Counted from the stretch's first letter, positions 34,195 through 45,309 are shown. The stretch is 64,000 nt of DNA from Imbricaverruca yamaguchii (GCA_034440575.1 JAOTOL010001551.1:470001-534000); one strand, 5' to 3'. The notes: generated by a model not told the origin, from the letters alone. Program-made: numbers and translations.

Positions 34195-35095
34195 ACCGTA
34201 ACCAGGCCGTAACCAGGCCGTAACCAGGTCGTAACAGGCCGTAACCAGGCAGTAACCAGGTAGTAATCAGGCAGTAACCAGGAAGTAACCAGGCAGTAAC
34301 CAGGCCGTATCCAGGCAGTAACCAGGCCGTAACCAGGCATAACCATACTGTAACCAGGCCGTAACCAGGCAGTAACCAGGCCGTATCCAGGCAGTAACCA
34401 GGCCGTAGCTAGACAGGCCGTGTAACCAGGCCGTAACGCAGGCCGTAGCCAGGCCGTAACCAGGCCGTAACCAGGCCGTAACCAGACAGTCCCGGGCTGT
34501 AACTAGGTCGTAACCAGACCGGACGGCCAGTGAGCTGGGCCGGTCGACGTCGGCGCCGTAACCAGACCGTAACCGGAGCCGTAACTAGGCCGTAACCAGT
34601 CCGTAACCGGGCAGTAACCAGACAGTCTCGAGTTGGCGCTGTAGCGGGCCGGCCCGGCCGACGTCGGCGCCGTAACCAGGCCGTAACCAGGCCGTAACCA
34701 GACAGTCCCGGGCCGTAACCAGGCCGTAACCAGACCGTAACCGGACAGTGCCGGACCTGCGCTCCAGTGAGCAGGGCCGGCCGACGTCGGCGCTGTAACC
34801 AGACCGTAACTAGACCGTAACCAGTCCGTAACCGGGCAGTAACCAGACAGTCTCGAGTTGGCGCTGCAGCGGGCCGGCCCGGGCCGACGTCGGCGCCGTA
34901 ACCAGACCGTAACCAGTCAGTAACCAGGCCGTAACCTGAGAGTCTCGAGCCGGCGCCTCAGCGTGCCGGGCCGGGCCGACGTCGGCGCCGTAACCAGACC
35001 GTAACCAGTCAGTAGCCAGGCCGTAACCAGACAGTCTCGAGCCGGCGCTTCAGCGTGCCGGTCCGGGCCGTCGTCGGCGCCGTAACCAGACAGTG
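34195..35095. repeat. 11-bp minisatellite with about 100-bp higher-order units
   Basis: The basic unit is CCGTAACCAGG. In the left third (to about 34500) it is a simple array. From 34540 it is organised into larger units of several 11-mers plus ACAGTCTCGAG, a GC-rich GGCGCT..GCGGGCCGG spacer and CCGACGTCGGCGCCGTAACC. The GACGTC words lie at about 34546, 34660, 34783, 34886 and 34978, with a variant near 35070, so units are 92 to 123 bp. Confidence 0.95.
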
Positions 35096-35290
35096 GCGGC
35101 CGGCGGCGGCAGAGTTATGCTCACGCGCGGCGACAGATAAGGGGCGGGTCCGACTGCGGGGCGGCGCGTCCGGCGGCGCCCCGTCGGCTCGCGGGTGGTC
35201 CCGCCGGCGGCCGGCGTCAACCGGCGCCGCCGACGGGCCGCCAGATATCGTCACTCGACCTCGGCCCAACGACCGGCTCTCGGCGGTCGC
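35096..35290. other. CpG-rich spacer
   Basis: Very GC-rich single-copy DNA between two arrays. The frame open through it continues into the 30-bp array and is not treated as a gene. Confidence 0.4.
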
Positions 35291-35706
35291 TGGCGGGCGC
35301 CTCGGCTGAGTTGCTCAGGCTTGCGGGCGCCTCGGCTGAGTTGCTCAGGCTTGCGGGCGCCTCGGCTGAGTTGTTCAGGCTTGCGGGCGCCTCGGCTGAG
35401 CTGTTCAGTCTTGCGGGCGCCTCGGCTGAGTTGTTCCGGGTTGCGGGCGCCTCAGCTGAGTTGTTCCGGCTTGCGGGCGCCTGGGCTGAGTTGTTCAGGC
35501 TTGCGGGCGCCTCGGCTGAGTTGTTCAGGCTTGCGGGCGCCTGGGCTGAGTTGTTCAGGCTTGCGGGCGCCTCGGCTGAGTTGTTCAGGCTTGCGGGCGC
35601 CTGGGCTGAGTTGTTCAGGCTTGCGGGCGCCTGGGCTGAGTTGTTCCGGCTTGCGGGCGCCTGGGCTGAGTTGTTCAGGCTTGCGGGCGCCTCGGCTGAG
35701 TTGGCA
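35291..35706. repeat. 30-bp minisatellite, about 14 copies
   Basis: GCGGGCGCCTCGGCTGAGTT plus GTTCAGGCTT repeats at exactly 30 bp with scattered substitutions (CTCGG/CTGGG, TTCAGG/TTCCGG). As 30 is a multiple of three, the plus frame at 35311-35754 encodes a regular 10-residue repeat, LAGASAELFR. Nothing outside the array supports expression. Confidence 0.97.
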
Positions 35707-36351
35707 GCGCTGGCCGCGAAGGATGAATTCTGGTCGAAGCGTCCAAATAACTAACTGGCGAGCTGGCAGTGCAGCGTGCGACAGCCAGCCGGTGCCTCCC
35801 CCGCCGCGTGGGTCACATCATCCCAACATAGGGTGGGGTGATGCGACCATGGTGACATTAACGTTGGAAGAAGTGGTTACAGGAGCGGGAGTAAGACGGG
35901 GGCGGGTTGGCCCGTACCCGCAAAACCAGTCACCTCAGGAGCACTCAGTGGCATGCAGTGATGCGTTGCAATGCCTGTGATGCGAACTACCTCCTTTATG
36001 TGCACTCCTTCCCTGTTGTTTTTTCAGGTTTAGTAAGTTAGTAATTTCTGGGAGACCTAAAAAGTGGGTGAATACCTATATTAAAGTTAACTACCGTATA
36101 TCATCACAACATTAAAATTAAACTTTCATTAAAAGTGAGGGGGCATGGGCCACTGCCACCCTCCCCTACCCCACCCCGTTCCTACATCTATGGTGCCAAA
36201 GCTACATGATAAACAGACATACATCATCTGAACATCTTCGACGATTAGACGGAGAATACTGGCGACTTCTCGCACTCCAGCTGCAGACTTTTCGGGCTGG
36301 CCATCTGGCAGCGTCCCCTGTCTCAAAGGGGCGATCAGCTGACTGGCAGGA
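35707..36351. other. Unique sequence, no gene recognised
   Basis: Single-copy DNA without recognisable features. Confidence 0.45.
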
Positions 36352-36477
36352 GGAGACATCTCGTGATCGCCGGCCGCCGACCTGTCGAGGTTTAGGTTAT
36401 AGGTCCAGGTTGCGTCTGCGGCGGAGACATCTCGTGATCGCTATCGACAGACCTGTCCAGGTTTAGGTTATTGGTTA
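36352..36477. repeat. Tandem duplication, 71-bp period
   Basis: GGAGACATCTCGTGATCGC starts at 36352 and 36423, and each copy also carries GACCTGTC(G/C)AGGTTTAGGTTAT. Confidence 0.9.
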
Positions 36478-37569
36478 GGGCTCCGGCCCCGGTTTGGATC
36501 GCGGCGTCTTTCCGCCTCGCGGCACGAGAGGAAAAAACGAGCGGGACGAAATCGGAGGCCGTTTATCGCCGCGCGAGTGAAGTCCCAGCTGCGGTGTCTT
36601 GCTCAGCCGTTGGTTGCGTCTCGCCGGGTTTATCTTTAGTCACTGCAGAAAAGGGGTGCGAATTCCATCGACGTGGTTCACCTGGTGCCTAAGTTCCGGA
36701 TGGTGTCCTCGATAATTTTCCGGATGGTGCACAGCTTGTTCGGCAACGGAGACCGCATTTTAGCCGGCATTTGTCGCGAAAAAGAACAAGAAAAAATATC
36801 GCCAATTTTCACGCTTTTGGACGCCCCCTTCGGCAGCACTGGGGAGGGGGCGGGTTGTTGCGACCTCATAGCGGATCCGAGCGAAGAGCGCCAGTCACGT
36901 GATCCAAGACCAGCATGTTGCACGTCACCAGCCCTTGCGATTGTTGCCGGATTTTTAAGTTTTCGGTTACTGGTTTGCATCCCAAGTCAGTTTAAAGACA
37001 CCTTTTTGTAAGGATCAATAATATAAGCGCTTACTCGCTAGCTCAGTAAAACTGATGACTGATACGAGTTCAAAATGTTCAACACCATGCTTCCTAGTAT
37101 CTCATGTATCACACCACCCATATGCCAAGGGTGAAAATAAATTCAATATTGACATAGCTTTAGAAACCTCCAAAGAAGTACTGAGAACACTACATGTTTA
37201 TGCGAACTCACGCCAAACTGAAATTCAGTGTAAAAAATTTACCCTGGTTCTTTCTCAACTACCGAAAAGGTAATCTGTTGCTGAAGTTGGGTTAATGACC
37301 AAGAATGCCTTGGCACTTGGCAACGTCACTAGTATATGGTTACACAATAACAGATAAGTTCTCCATTAGCTTACCACATACAGCATTGACCGTATGGGGA
37401 GTGAGGTACCGAGTGAGGTAACTGCCGACAATTCGCGACCAGGCGAAGTCGCGATCTGTCTGGCACATTCCCTCCCGTGACGCCACGGGTCAGCGGCCTG
37501 AGATGACGTCTTCAACCGGTCATACCATGAAGCCAGCAAAGTGTGTCAGCTACAGAATCAGCTACATCA
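36478..37569. other. Unique sequence, no confident gene
   Basis: The plus-strand frames at 36673-37011 and 37055-37273 are open but unrecognised. The second ends near an AAAAGGTAATC that could be a splice donor. TTCCGGATGGTG occurs twice (36695 and 36718). I see no promoter or RNA gene. Confidence 0.4.
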
Positions 37570-38335
37570 AGCGGCCGCACACTGCCGTGACCCGCACACT
37601 GATGTGAGCCGCACACTGACGTCAGTCGCACACTGACGTCAGTCGCACACTGACGTCAGCCGCACACTGCTGTAAGCCGCACACTGCCGTGACCCGCACA
37701 CTGATGTGAGCCGCACACTGACGTCAGCCGCACACTGATGTGAGCCGCGCATACTGATGTGAGCCGCACACTGCTGTAAGCCGTACACTGCCGTGATCCG
37801 CACACTGATGTGAGCCGCACACTGACGTGAGCCGCACACTGATGTGAGCCGCACACTGACGTCAGCCGCACACTGATGTGAGCCGCACACTGCCGTGATC
37901 CGCACACTGATGTGAGCCGCGCGCTGCTATAATCCACATACTGATGTAAGCCGTACACTGACGTCGGTCGCACAATGACGTCAGTCGCGCACTGGCATCA
38001 TCCGCACACTGACGTCAGCCGCGCACTGCCGTGATCCGCACACTGATGTGAGCCGTACACTGACGTCGATCGCATACTGATGTAAGCCGCATACTGACGT
38101 CGATCGCATACTGACGTCAGTCGCACACTGACGTCAGCCGCACACTGCCGTGATCCGCACACTGATGTGAGTCCCACACTGACGTGATCCGCACACTGAT
38201 GTAAGCCGCATACTGACGTCAGCCACCCATTGACGTCAGCCGCACACTGACATCAACCGCAAACTGACGTCATCCACACACAGACGCCGGTCGCGCACTT
38301 ACGTCAGCCGCACACTGACGTGAGCGGCTCGTGAC
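37570..38335. repeat. 17-bp minisatellite rich in CRE palindromes
   Basis: About 45 units of AGCCGCACACTGACGTC, with variants ending GATGTG, GCCGTG and GCTGTA, lie in tandem. When a GACGTC unit is followed by A, the junction forms TGACGTCA. I count 12 perfect copies of this CREB/ATF consensus, for example at 37618, 37634 and 37651. The array is diverged in its right third. Confidence 0.95.
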
Positions 38336-38808
38336 AAAATCCTCAATGTTTGATAGAGTTGAATAGGGCGTTGGATAAGGTTCGATCACCCCTCCCGCCA
38401 CATCGCTGCACGAGTGAGGGTCAACAACTTGCTTTTGTTGCAACGCTCGCAGATATAATCCCCAATTCCTAACCGTATGTCTGATTACTCAGGTTTGACC
38501 GTGTTTATTTTTTTTTCAGTTCCGCATCTCTCACAGAAATAGATTGGCCTTGAACTACACGACTTTTCTATTCAAAGGACAGGCTTCATGGCGGAGATTC
38601 GGACGTGCCAGTTGGGCCAGAGCCGGCTTTGGGCGCGTCACCCGCCCGGCGTGGACCGTTGGCGACTGGCTCCGCGGTGCGATACATTTGCGCGGTATCG
38701 AGTGCAACAACTCTGCAATCGAACTCCTTTCCGGCGTGTCGAGCGCTTATCCGAAATTTGAATGCACTGCGTCGAATTGCCGGAATGATTTCAACTTACT
38801 TTGGAAAT
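38336..38808. other. Unique sequence, no gene recognised
   Basis: Single-copy DNA between the 17-bp array and a tetranucleotide tract. Confidence 0.45.
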
Positions 38809-38862
38809 TCATACATTTACTCATACATACATTCATACATGCATACATACATTCATACATTT
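38809..38862. repeat. (CATA/CATT) tetranucleotide microsatellite
   Basis: CATACATACATTCATA-type units, imperfect. Confidence 0.9.
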
Positions 38863-39120
38863 CATCAGACATTTGGAAAGCATAAAGTGCGTGTCACTGC
38901 CAGGTACCAGGAGTGTGGCTGCGGTCGGTCGATAGGCTTCCTGTCGCGGTGTGATGCTCGACCCCGTGCCCGCAGCAGGAGAACGCCAGCCCTATAGCCC
39001 GCCTCTTGATCCGGCTTGCTCAACGTCCCCAATGGTGCTCCATCCCGGCGCAATTGTTCTGTAGTCTTCAAGTTGTTGGAGCACGTGGTCAAACTCCACC
39101 CCAACCCATGTCTCGTATTT

Positions 39121-39306
39121 GTTTATTTATTGAGTGGTTCACGGCGCACTTTATGCATATTCACGGCTAATTGGCGCTGCTCATGCTGTGCCCATGCTGT
39201 GCTCAGCGGGCCGCGGGATGGGGAAATGTCCCGATCGGTGCGGGTGTCGAACCCGGGACCTTTGGCTCCCAGAGCCCAGCACCTTAACCACTCGGCCATC
39301 CCCGCC
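39121..39306 (-). mobile_element. SINE-A copy 4 with perfect 16-bp target-site duplication
   Basis: A full-length minus-strand copy with head at the right (GGCGGGGATGGCCGAGTGG on the minus strand) and TTTGTTTATTTATTGAG tail at the left. CCCATGTCTCGTATTT flanks it at 39105-39120 and 39307-39322. A small internal duplication, CATGCTGTGC twice, is private to this copy. Confidence 0.95.
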
Positions 39307-39322
39307 CCCATGTCTCGTATTT

Positions 39323-39691
39323 TGCGTGCCCCTACCGAGTGGTCAAACGACAGGCGACATAGAACGTGAACCCGATGGAGCCGGTTCACTTAAGCGTTAC
39401 CTGTGAAGTTAAAGGTCGCTGGAATATGGAATATACATTTGGCGAAAAGCGGTTATCCACTGGAGCAGTTCAAGCTTCTTCAGGTCAGAAGAGGGATGCA
39501 ATGGGGTGAAAGAGAGCAGTTGACCTCGTGCTGCCTCAATCTTCCATAATCAGAGCAGGCTCAATAGCGAGTTCTCGCCTGAGCGAAACCACCAAACTAT
39601 CAAGAGGACGTCAGCACGAAGCACAAACGGCATTTCTCACATCTTCTCTTACAGATTGGCTGTACCCACTCAGTTAATGATTGCTTTGAAG
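39323..39691. other. Unique sequence, no gene recognised
   Basis: Single-copy DNA between two SINEs. No motif is seen. Confidence 0.45.
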
Positions 39692-40030
39692 GCCGCCCCG
39701 GTAGCTCAGTTGGTTAGAGCGCTGGCCTGCACCGGCCTCCCCTGTCCTGGCAAGACAGGATTCGAGTCGCTTCACGCGCTCGCACTTAGCCCCCGGCTGG
39801 GAGGGTCAGTTGGCAACTGACCCGATAAGGCCGGAGACGAGCTCCGGGGTGGCCGTGTTGGTGCATTGACGGCACGTTAATGCACCGACTAACCTCTCGG
39901 TCTAATTTTTGCCGTTGAACTGAAATTCATGGATCGGGTGGTGCGGTCATGGTTTGCGCAACAAGCTCTGTTTAGCAATATAATCCTGGTCCATAAAACC
40001 ACCCCAGCAAGCATTCGCAACAAGAAAAAA
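39692..40030 (+). mobile_element. SINE-C copy 2, about 330 bp
   Basis: The head GCCCCGGTAGCTCAGTTGG TTAGAGCGCTGG is a good tRNA A-box region, and GGATTCGAGTC is a B box. The body contains AGCCCCCGGCTGGGAGGGTC, TGCATTGACGGCACGTTAAT, GCCGTTGAACTGAAATTCAT and CACCCCAGCAAGCATTCGC, then an AAGAAAAAACA tail. The copy at 13297-13606 shares the same blocks. No target-site duplication could be defined. Confidence 0.9.
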
Positions 40031-41729
40031 CAGTTTCTGGCCAAGACAGATCCAGTGTTTGTTTAGGGAAGTGCAGTTTTCGTCAGTGCTCATTCACGGA
40101 CTTGAAGTGTGTCTTACCCTAGCTGAGACCCAGGTGCAGTATGGCCATCTTAAGACAGGAGAAAGAACAGTTCTAAAACTCTTCCCTTTTCACACAACTT
40201 CCAGCGTTTTTTTCTGTCCGCTCTCACCACTGCATATTGTGGCCCGATGGCGGATACCCACCAGCACCAGCTTCATGAATGGTATGAACGAATGCTGGGA
40301 CGTTCCCAATAGCACTTCTTATGGGCAACACGATGCTGAGCAAGCACCGTTTCCGAGCCAAGGATCGTGGGGTGGAACCGCACAGCGTTGAGCGGATAGG
40401 TGGCGTCAAACTGGTGGTGGTGAAGCTGTCCCATCAGATTGGACACGAACAGCTCAGCATTTAACAACTAATGACAGCCTGAGCGAACTTCCGTCTGTCG
40501 GCAATTGTGCCATGTCGATCGTCCCCTGTTCGCTGGCTTCTCCCCATTACCACCTGATGTGGTGCGTCACCACCACCATCACCACTTGATGTGGTGCGGA
40601 CCGACACTGTATAAGCGCGCCACTTAACGCTATAGTCGCCGATTTCTCAGGCGTACATTAGTATCACGTGGCTCGGCCATCAGATATCATCAGGTCATCA
40701 AGCGCGGCCGAAAGTCCCCGCCGAACAAAAGAGCGTGGCGACGCGAATTTCCTGCTCGTAAGTGGACCGTCGTCGGCCGTGTAATTTTGGTCCGCCCGGT
40801 GATGGTTCGAGCGTGTGGTCAGAACTAAGATACGTCAGCAGGCCTTGCGTCAGAACGTCGTGCAGCCCGGGGCGGGCGGTTGTGACGGGGTGTCGCGGCT
40901 CCGTCTGATGCTGGGCCGACTGAGCTGGGAGGTCGGCGGGCGGATTAGCCGGGAGGCCGACACGGCAGCTCGACTTGTCCGTAACGGACTGGCCGTTGGA
41001 CGGGCAGAAGCCATGATTTTTATCGACTTCTTTAGCCAGTGATTGCTTTGCTTACTGGATATTTCGCAAACAGGCACAGACACCAGTTGCGGGCGAAGCG
41101 ATTTGTTCAAGTGGCGACAACATGGCATGTTAAATTATTCCTTAAGCACCAACATAAATGCAATATGTGATACATTAAAAATAAAGAGTGTGCTCAAACA
41201 AGCGTACTCAAATCGGAAAGCGGCGCATTGGAGCAATCCTATAGTATTCCGCGTCCGTCCGCAAACTAGCGTGCAACACGAAGAAGTAGGGAGCAGAAAA
41301 GTCAAAGGGTTGGACGATGAGAAATTCGCTGTCCGACGCAGGTAAAAACATATGCGGAGTTATATCGCACGGTTCATGTCCGTGCACGTAGAGCTGGCTA
41401 GAGATCGGTGTCTCTCGTTGTTCTCAATGGAGCGGAAAGGTAAAGCGATTCCATAAGAGAAGAGGGCTCTTCTCTTGTGCCAGAATCGACATCGATTCTG
41501 GCACTGAATGCACTCTTGTGGAATGAACGGTCACGTTGGATGAAAGGGGCTGGATTGATAACATTTCACAATACTGCAGTGAGCAAGTTTAATCCAAATC
41601 GTTTGTAGTGTGTTCTGAGGAAAATATCAGCCGAATCAGACACTTGAATTGGAGACGCTCGAGTCGCCTTAGGGCCCTCGAGTCGCCGCAGGCAGGTGTC
41701 GACACCTGGGAACCAGTGTACTTCCGGTC
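40031..41729. other. Unique sequence, no confident gene
   Basis: A plus-strand frame at 41043-41345 ends at a splice-donor-like CGCAGGTAAAAAC and reads smoothly (HEEVGSRKVKGLDDEKFAV), but no family is recognised. A small CACCACCA repeat is at 40569-40585. Confidence 0.4.
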
Positions 41730-42000
41730 ACCTGGGGTCATCTGCTGCCGACCTCAGCCACCACTCTCACCCCACCGCGCTCTGGCCGCCTCTAAGGTAA
41801 ACGGCGAAATACGTCAGTCGGTAGAACAGCCTGACCTATTGCGATGATGGGCCGTTGTGTCAGGTTCTCATCTCGATTGCCTGCGACCATCTGCTGCCTG
41901 CCTCAGCCACCACTCTCACCCTGACAGGCTTCGGCCACCTGTAAGGTAAGTGGCGAAATGCGTCGATGCGCTGGAAGAGCAGCCTAGCCTAGTCCGGTGC
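41730..42000. repeat. Tandem duplication, 149-bp period, diverged
   Basis: CATCTGCTGCC starts at 41739 and 41888. Both copies continue with CCTCAGCCACCACTCTCACC, a GGCC(G/A)CCT(C/G)TAAGGTAA segment and a GGCGAAAT(A/G)CGTC segment. Confidence 0.88.
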
Positions 42001-42017
42001 GAATGTCACGAGCGTGG

Positions 42018-42176
42018 CGGTTGTTATCGGTTGTGCGGCGCGCCGACTGCTGGGTCGCATGGCGTCGACAGCGTCTCACGCCGACCGATCGTGGACGAAG
42101 AGCAGCGATGAGTGGGACTCGAACCCACGACCTTTCGGTTGGAAAACGGGCACCTCACTCTATGCTACTCACCCCC
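42018..42176 (-). mobile_element. SINE-B copy 4, diverged
   Basis: The minus strand has the head with B box GGTTCGAGTCCC, the CATCGCTGCTCTTCGTCC junction and a diverged core (CGATCGGCGTGAGACGCTGT...GACGCCATGCGACCC). Flanks are not clearly duplicated. Confidence 0.85.
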
Positions 42177-42547
42177 ATAATGAGCGTGCACGTATGTACT
42201 CAACGCACCTGCCTGCCGGTGCATCTCCGCAACAATGAGTGCAGACGGTAGCATGATGGGTATGCTGTCACCATCACCAAAGGTGCTGCTACATCAACTT
42301 GCTCTCGATTTGGAATACTTCACATGCCATGCAACATTTTTTCCTTTCCTTCGCACAAGCGGACTTAATTTGCCATGCTTAGTTTGTTGAAAATCTCCCA
42401 ATGATACACCAATTTTCAGCCGACAACATGTATGCGTTTGTAGAAGGAAGTACGTGATCGACGAATTATGATGATGGTAAAGCAGCGCATAGCAATCCAT
42501 AAATCATGAGGCTTATGTCCCGCCCGACGGTTGGTTTTGTTTTGAGG

Positions 42548-44395
42548 TTAACACTGACAAGGCACGTGATTAATTATGTCTTTGTCCGGCTTCGTTGAGC
42601 CCACATCAATCAAATAGATTTCCACAAGATCCAAACGGTCGGACCCGCTAGTCGCCACTGGAGAGACTAGCACTGGAGAGACTAACGTGTCTCGAACTGA
42701 AACCGAGACGACAGTTGGTGCTAGCCCGCTGCACATCTGATAACCCGCCAGCAATTTGATGCAGACTGCTTCTTGAACTGGGATAAGCTTTCTCTTCGAT
42801 TTCCTTTTCTTTTCTTCAACTTCCTTCTCGAGCCCACTCTTGCATGGTGAACTAGTCAAGAGCGCACACTTGCTCTTTCTGCCTCCCCATTGGCTGTTCC
42901 TTGACTCTGACACCCGACTTGTGGAATTGCCACGATTTTCTCCGGCGAAACTTCAAGAGTCGACCTACCTGGGCCTGGAGCAGCCAGGGGAGAGTCTGCA
43001 GTGTGCAGTGACTGAGACTGCGCGCCGTTGCGGCTGGTCCGCGACCTCCGCTGAGGTCCGGCGCTGCTCCGTCCGATCCACGACTCCGGCTGGGGCTGCG
43101 CGCCGCTGCCCTTCGGATCTACGGCTTGGCGCCGATCCGTGACTTCGGCCGGCGCGTAGTCTTCATCGCAAGCACGTGCCGGTCGCCCGTCAGACGCCCG
43201 TCCGCCGGAGGCCACCGATCACAGTGTTGGGAACCGCGGCACGGAAGCACGCTTTTCCGACTAGCTGACCGACTTGGCGGATCGTTGCTACTCGAGCCGG
43301 GTTGTTGCGGAGCCACTTCTGTACGGCCTGGTTGTAGAACGTGCTCAGGGGGAACATGAACCCACATCCAGAGGCTGCAGTCGGTGAGTAGTGTGCGGCA
43401 GCAGCACCAGTAGCGTCACATGGATTGCTCTGGCCAGGTCGATCACGTCCAAGTTATTTGCATGCGATAGGTCCTCGTCCGCGACCAACAGTGCAGGATC
43501 ATGCTCATCAGCTGGCTTGGCGTACGTCAGAAAGTAGCGGAACCTCTTGCTTAGTGTTTCCAGTTGCATCCAGCCACAAGTGAAGCACGTGTACCCTGTT
43601 CCTGGCGGCGTGATCGGATTCATTCGCGCTCGGATTCATGTTCGTGCTCCGATTCATGCTCGTGCTCGGATTCATCACGTGTTCGTGAGAAGATCAGACA
43701 GTGCTGGATGTACTACTGTCCGCCAGCAGACATGCATGCCACCGCTGTCGACAGCACACCCTGTCCAGCTGAGGTCGGGCTTCCCACCTGACTCTTCCTT
43801 TTCTCGGCGAGCACCTTTGATGACTTTGCCTGGACCGTGGTCAGCCCGGTCTCGTCGCAGTTAAATATGCGGTGTGCCGAGAAGTTTCCACTGTTCGGGA
43901 TGCCTTCCAGAAGGTCGAAGGACTACCCAACGCTCATCCGATTGATTGCTCTAGCACGGACCGCCGGAGTCGCCTCGGGAACCTGCAGGGCCAGCTCTGT
44001 ATGCTGTCGTAGAAAGTCCGCTAGCCAGTCCGTCCCCGCCAGTCCTGTTTCTTTGTTAAAACTATGCTTTATTTTGTTTCTCTCAGCCATATGAAAAGTC
44101 AAATACTGCGCAAATATCGTCGTCGATCCGAAGAGCCGCTGATCAATGGATGTAGTATGAGCATTCAGCTCGTTCCCTTGTTCAGCATTGAAGACAGGCC
44201 TGCATCGGCCTAAGTTTATTCTGCACAGGTACGGGCCTATCAGATGATGGCTTCTTAAGTCGCTTATGAGTGTTGATTTTGAGATACAGAATTGCTTGGA
44301 AGCCTTGGGGTAGTCAATATCTCATTTGCAACTGCGTGTATGGCTGCAGTCATTCTCTTCGGATCCCACGACCCTTGTTTTGAGCTGCATTAATA
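42548..44395 (-). pseudogene. Decayed Tigger/pogo-like transposase (Tc1/mariner superfamily)
   Basis: On the minus strand the full architecture of a pogo/Tigger-type transposase is readable across several frames. From the N-terminus: an N-terminal Psq-type helix-turn-helix (MTAAIHAVANEI, then DYPKASKQFCISKSTL, about 44360-44250); the second DNA-binding half (RLFGSTTIFAQYL, then FNKETGLAGTDWLADFLRQH and PEATPAVRARAIN, to about 43930); the first catalytic motif NCDETGLTTVQ (Asp near 43855); QVGSPTSA; the second, PALLVADEDLSH (about 43480), where the usual Asp-Gly-His is Asp-Glu-Asp; and the third, LPHTTHRLQPLD (about 43370). LSTFYNQAVQKWL, DEDYAPAEVTDR and the C-terminal LTSSPCKSGLEKEVEEKK follow. 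At least two stops (near 43923 and 43710), several frameshifts and an 18-bp triplication break it. It is certainly inactive. Canonical function would be cut-and-paste transposition into TA. Confidence 0.92.
43614..43675. repeat. 18-bp repeat inside the transposase pseudogene
   Basis: About three copies of GATTCATGTTCGTGCTCC lie in tandem within the former catalytic region. They give a Glu-Ser-Glu-His-Glu-His run on the minus strand that does not belong to the family. Confidence 0.85.
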
Positions 44396-45064
44396 CATGG
44401 TGGCATGGTGATTTGTGGCAGGGCCTACAGCATGACCTGAAAACAAGGCTGGAGATATCTCACAAACCAGGTGCGTCCGGGTCAGACATTTTTCAGATTG
44501 AACATGGGAAACTGCAAGTTAACATGAATAGGGAACCAAACCAGGGAATCTAAATCCTCCCTCCCTCGGCCCGCCCCCAGTCATCCTTCCAGCTATGCCT
44601 GAAAACGTGGGAAAATGCTGGTGCAAAGTGGACCACCGCGGGGCAAAGTAGACCATTTGTGGTTCTCTTGGCCCTAAGTTACAATTTCAAGATTAGAGAG
44701 ATACTTCAGGCAATGCGGCAATGATGGCGGTTGTTAATTCACTACACATAAGTAGCCATGCAACTGCATGCCCTACACACTTGTTGATATGTACATTGAG
44801 AGATAAACACCCTGGAAATCTTTTGACTTCCGCCACACATTCAGAACGAAAATCAGAAGGTCGAAAAGCGTAATTTCTCATGCGGAGAGGAAACCCCCAC
44901 CTCAATCTCAAAGCCGTCACCGGCGGAAGTGCGTCAACATAACGCGTTATTATTGAGTGCAGTTCCACATATATGTCAGAACTTGCTTGGACATAAGAGC
45001 GGGTGGTTCGCTTTGCTTCGGTGGTCCGCGTTACCTCACCTTCCCTTATGCGCATTACAGGGAT
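44396..45064. other. Unique sequence, possibly the transposon 5' flank
   Basis: At 44620-44655 GGTGCAAAGTGGACCA and GGGGCAAAGTAGACCA form a 20-bp-spaced direct repeat. GGGCAAAGTGGACC-like words are common in the ends of pogo-type elements, so this may be part of the terminal repeat, but I found no matching inverted copy on the left. A minus-strand frame of 120 codons at 44693-45055 is unrecognised. Confidence 0.35.
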
Positions 45065-45150
45065 GAAAATATACGAAACTATGCCTAATATACGAAAATA
45101 TACCTAATATACGAAAATGTACCTAATATACGAAAATATACATAGCATAC
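45065..45150. repeat. 20-bp AT-rich repeat, four copies
   Basis: Copies of CCTAATATACGAAAATATA lie in tandem. Confidence 0.88.
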
Positions 45151-45309
45151 AAAATATATATAAACAAGAGCGCCGCAGTATGAGAGAAGGCACTGTGACA
45201 CTCACATCATCCACAACTTCCCTCCCCGCGGCAACCATCTCGCAGAGTTTAACGTCACACCTATAGACGTTACATGGACAGATCGCGTGACACCTGCTTG
45301 GTACTCCCT

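Noticed and set aside
39692..39770. A functional tRNA gene
   Set aside because: The A and B boxes are good, but the same head plus body occurs at 13297-13606 on the other strand, so it is the 5' part of SINE-C.
41043..41345. A 100-codon ORF ending at a donor-like CGCAGGTAAAAAC
   Set aside because: Composition is protein-like, but no family or acceptor is convincing. Mentioned only under the unique stretch.
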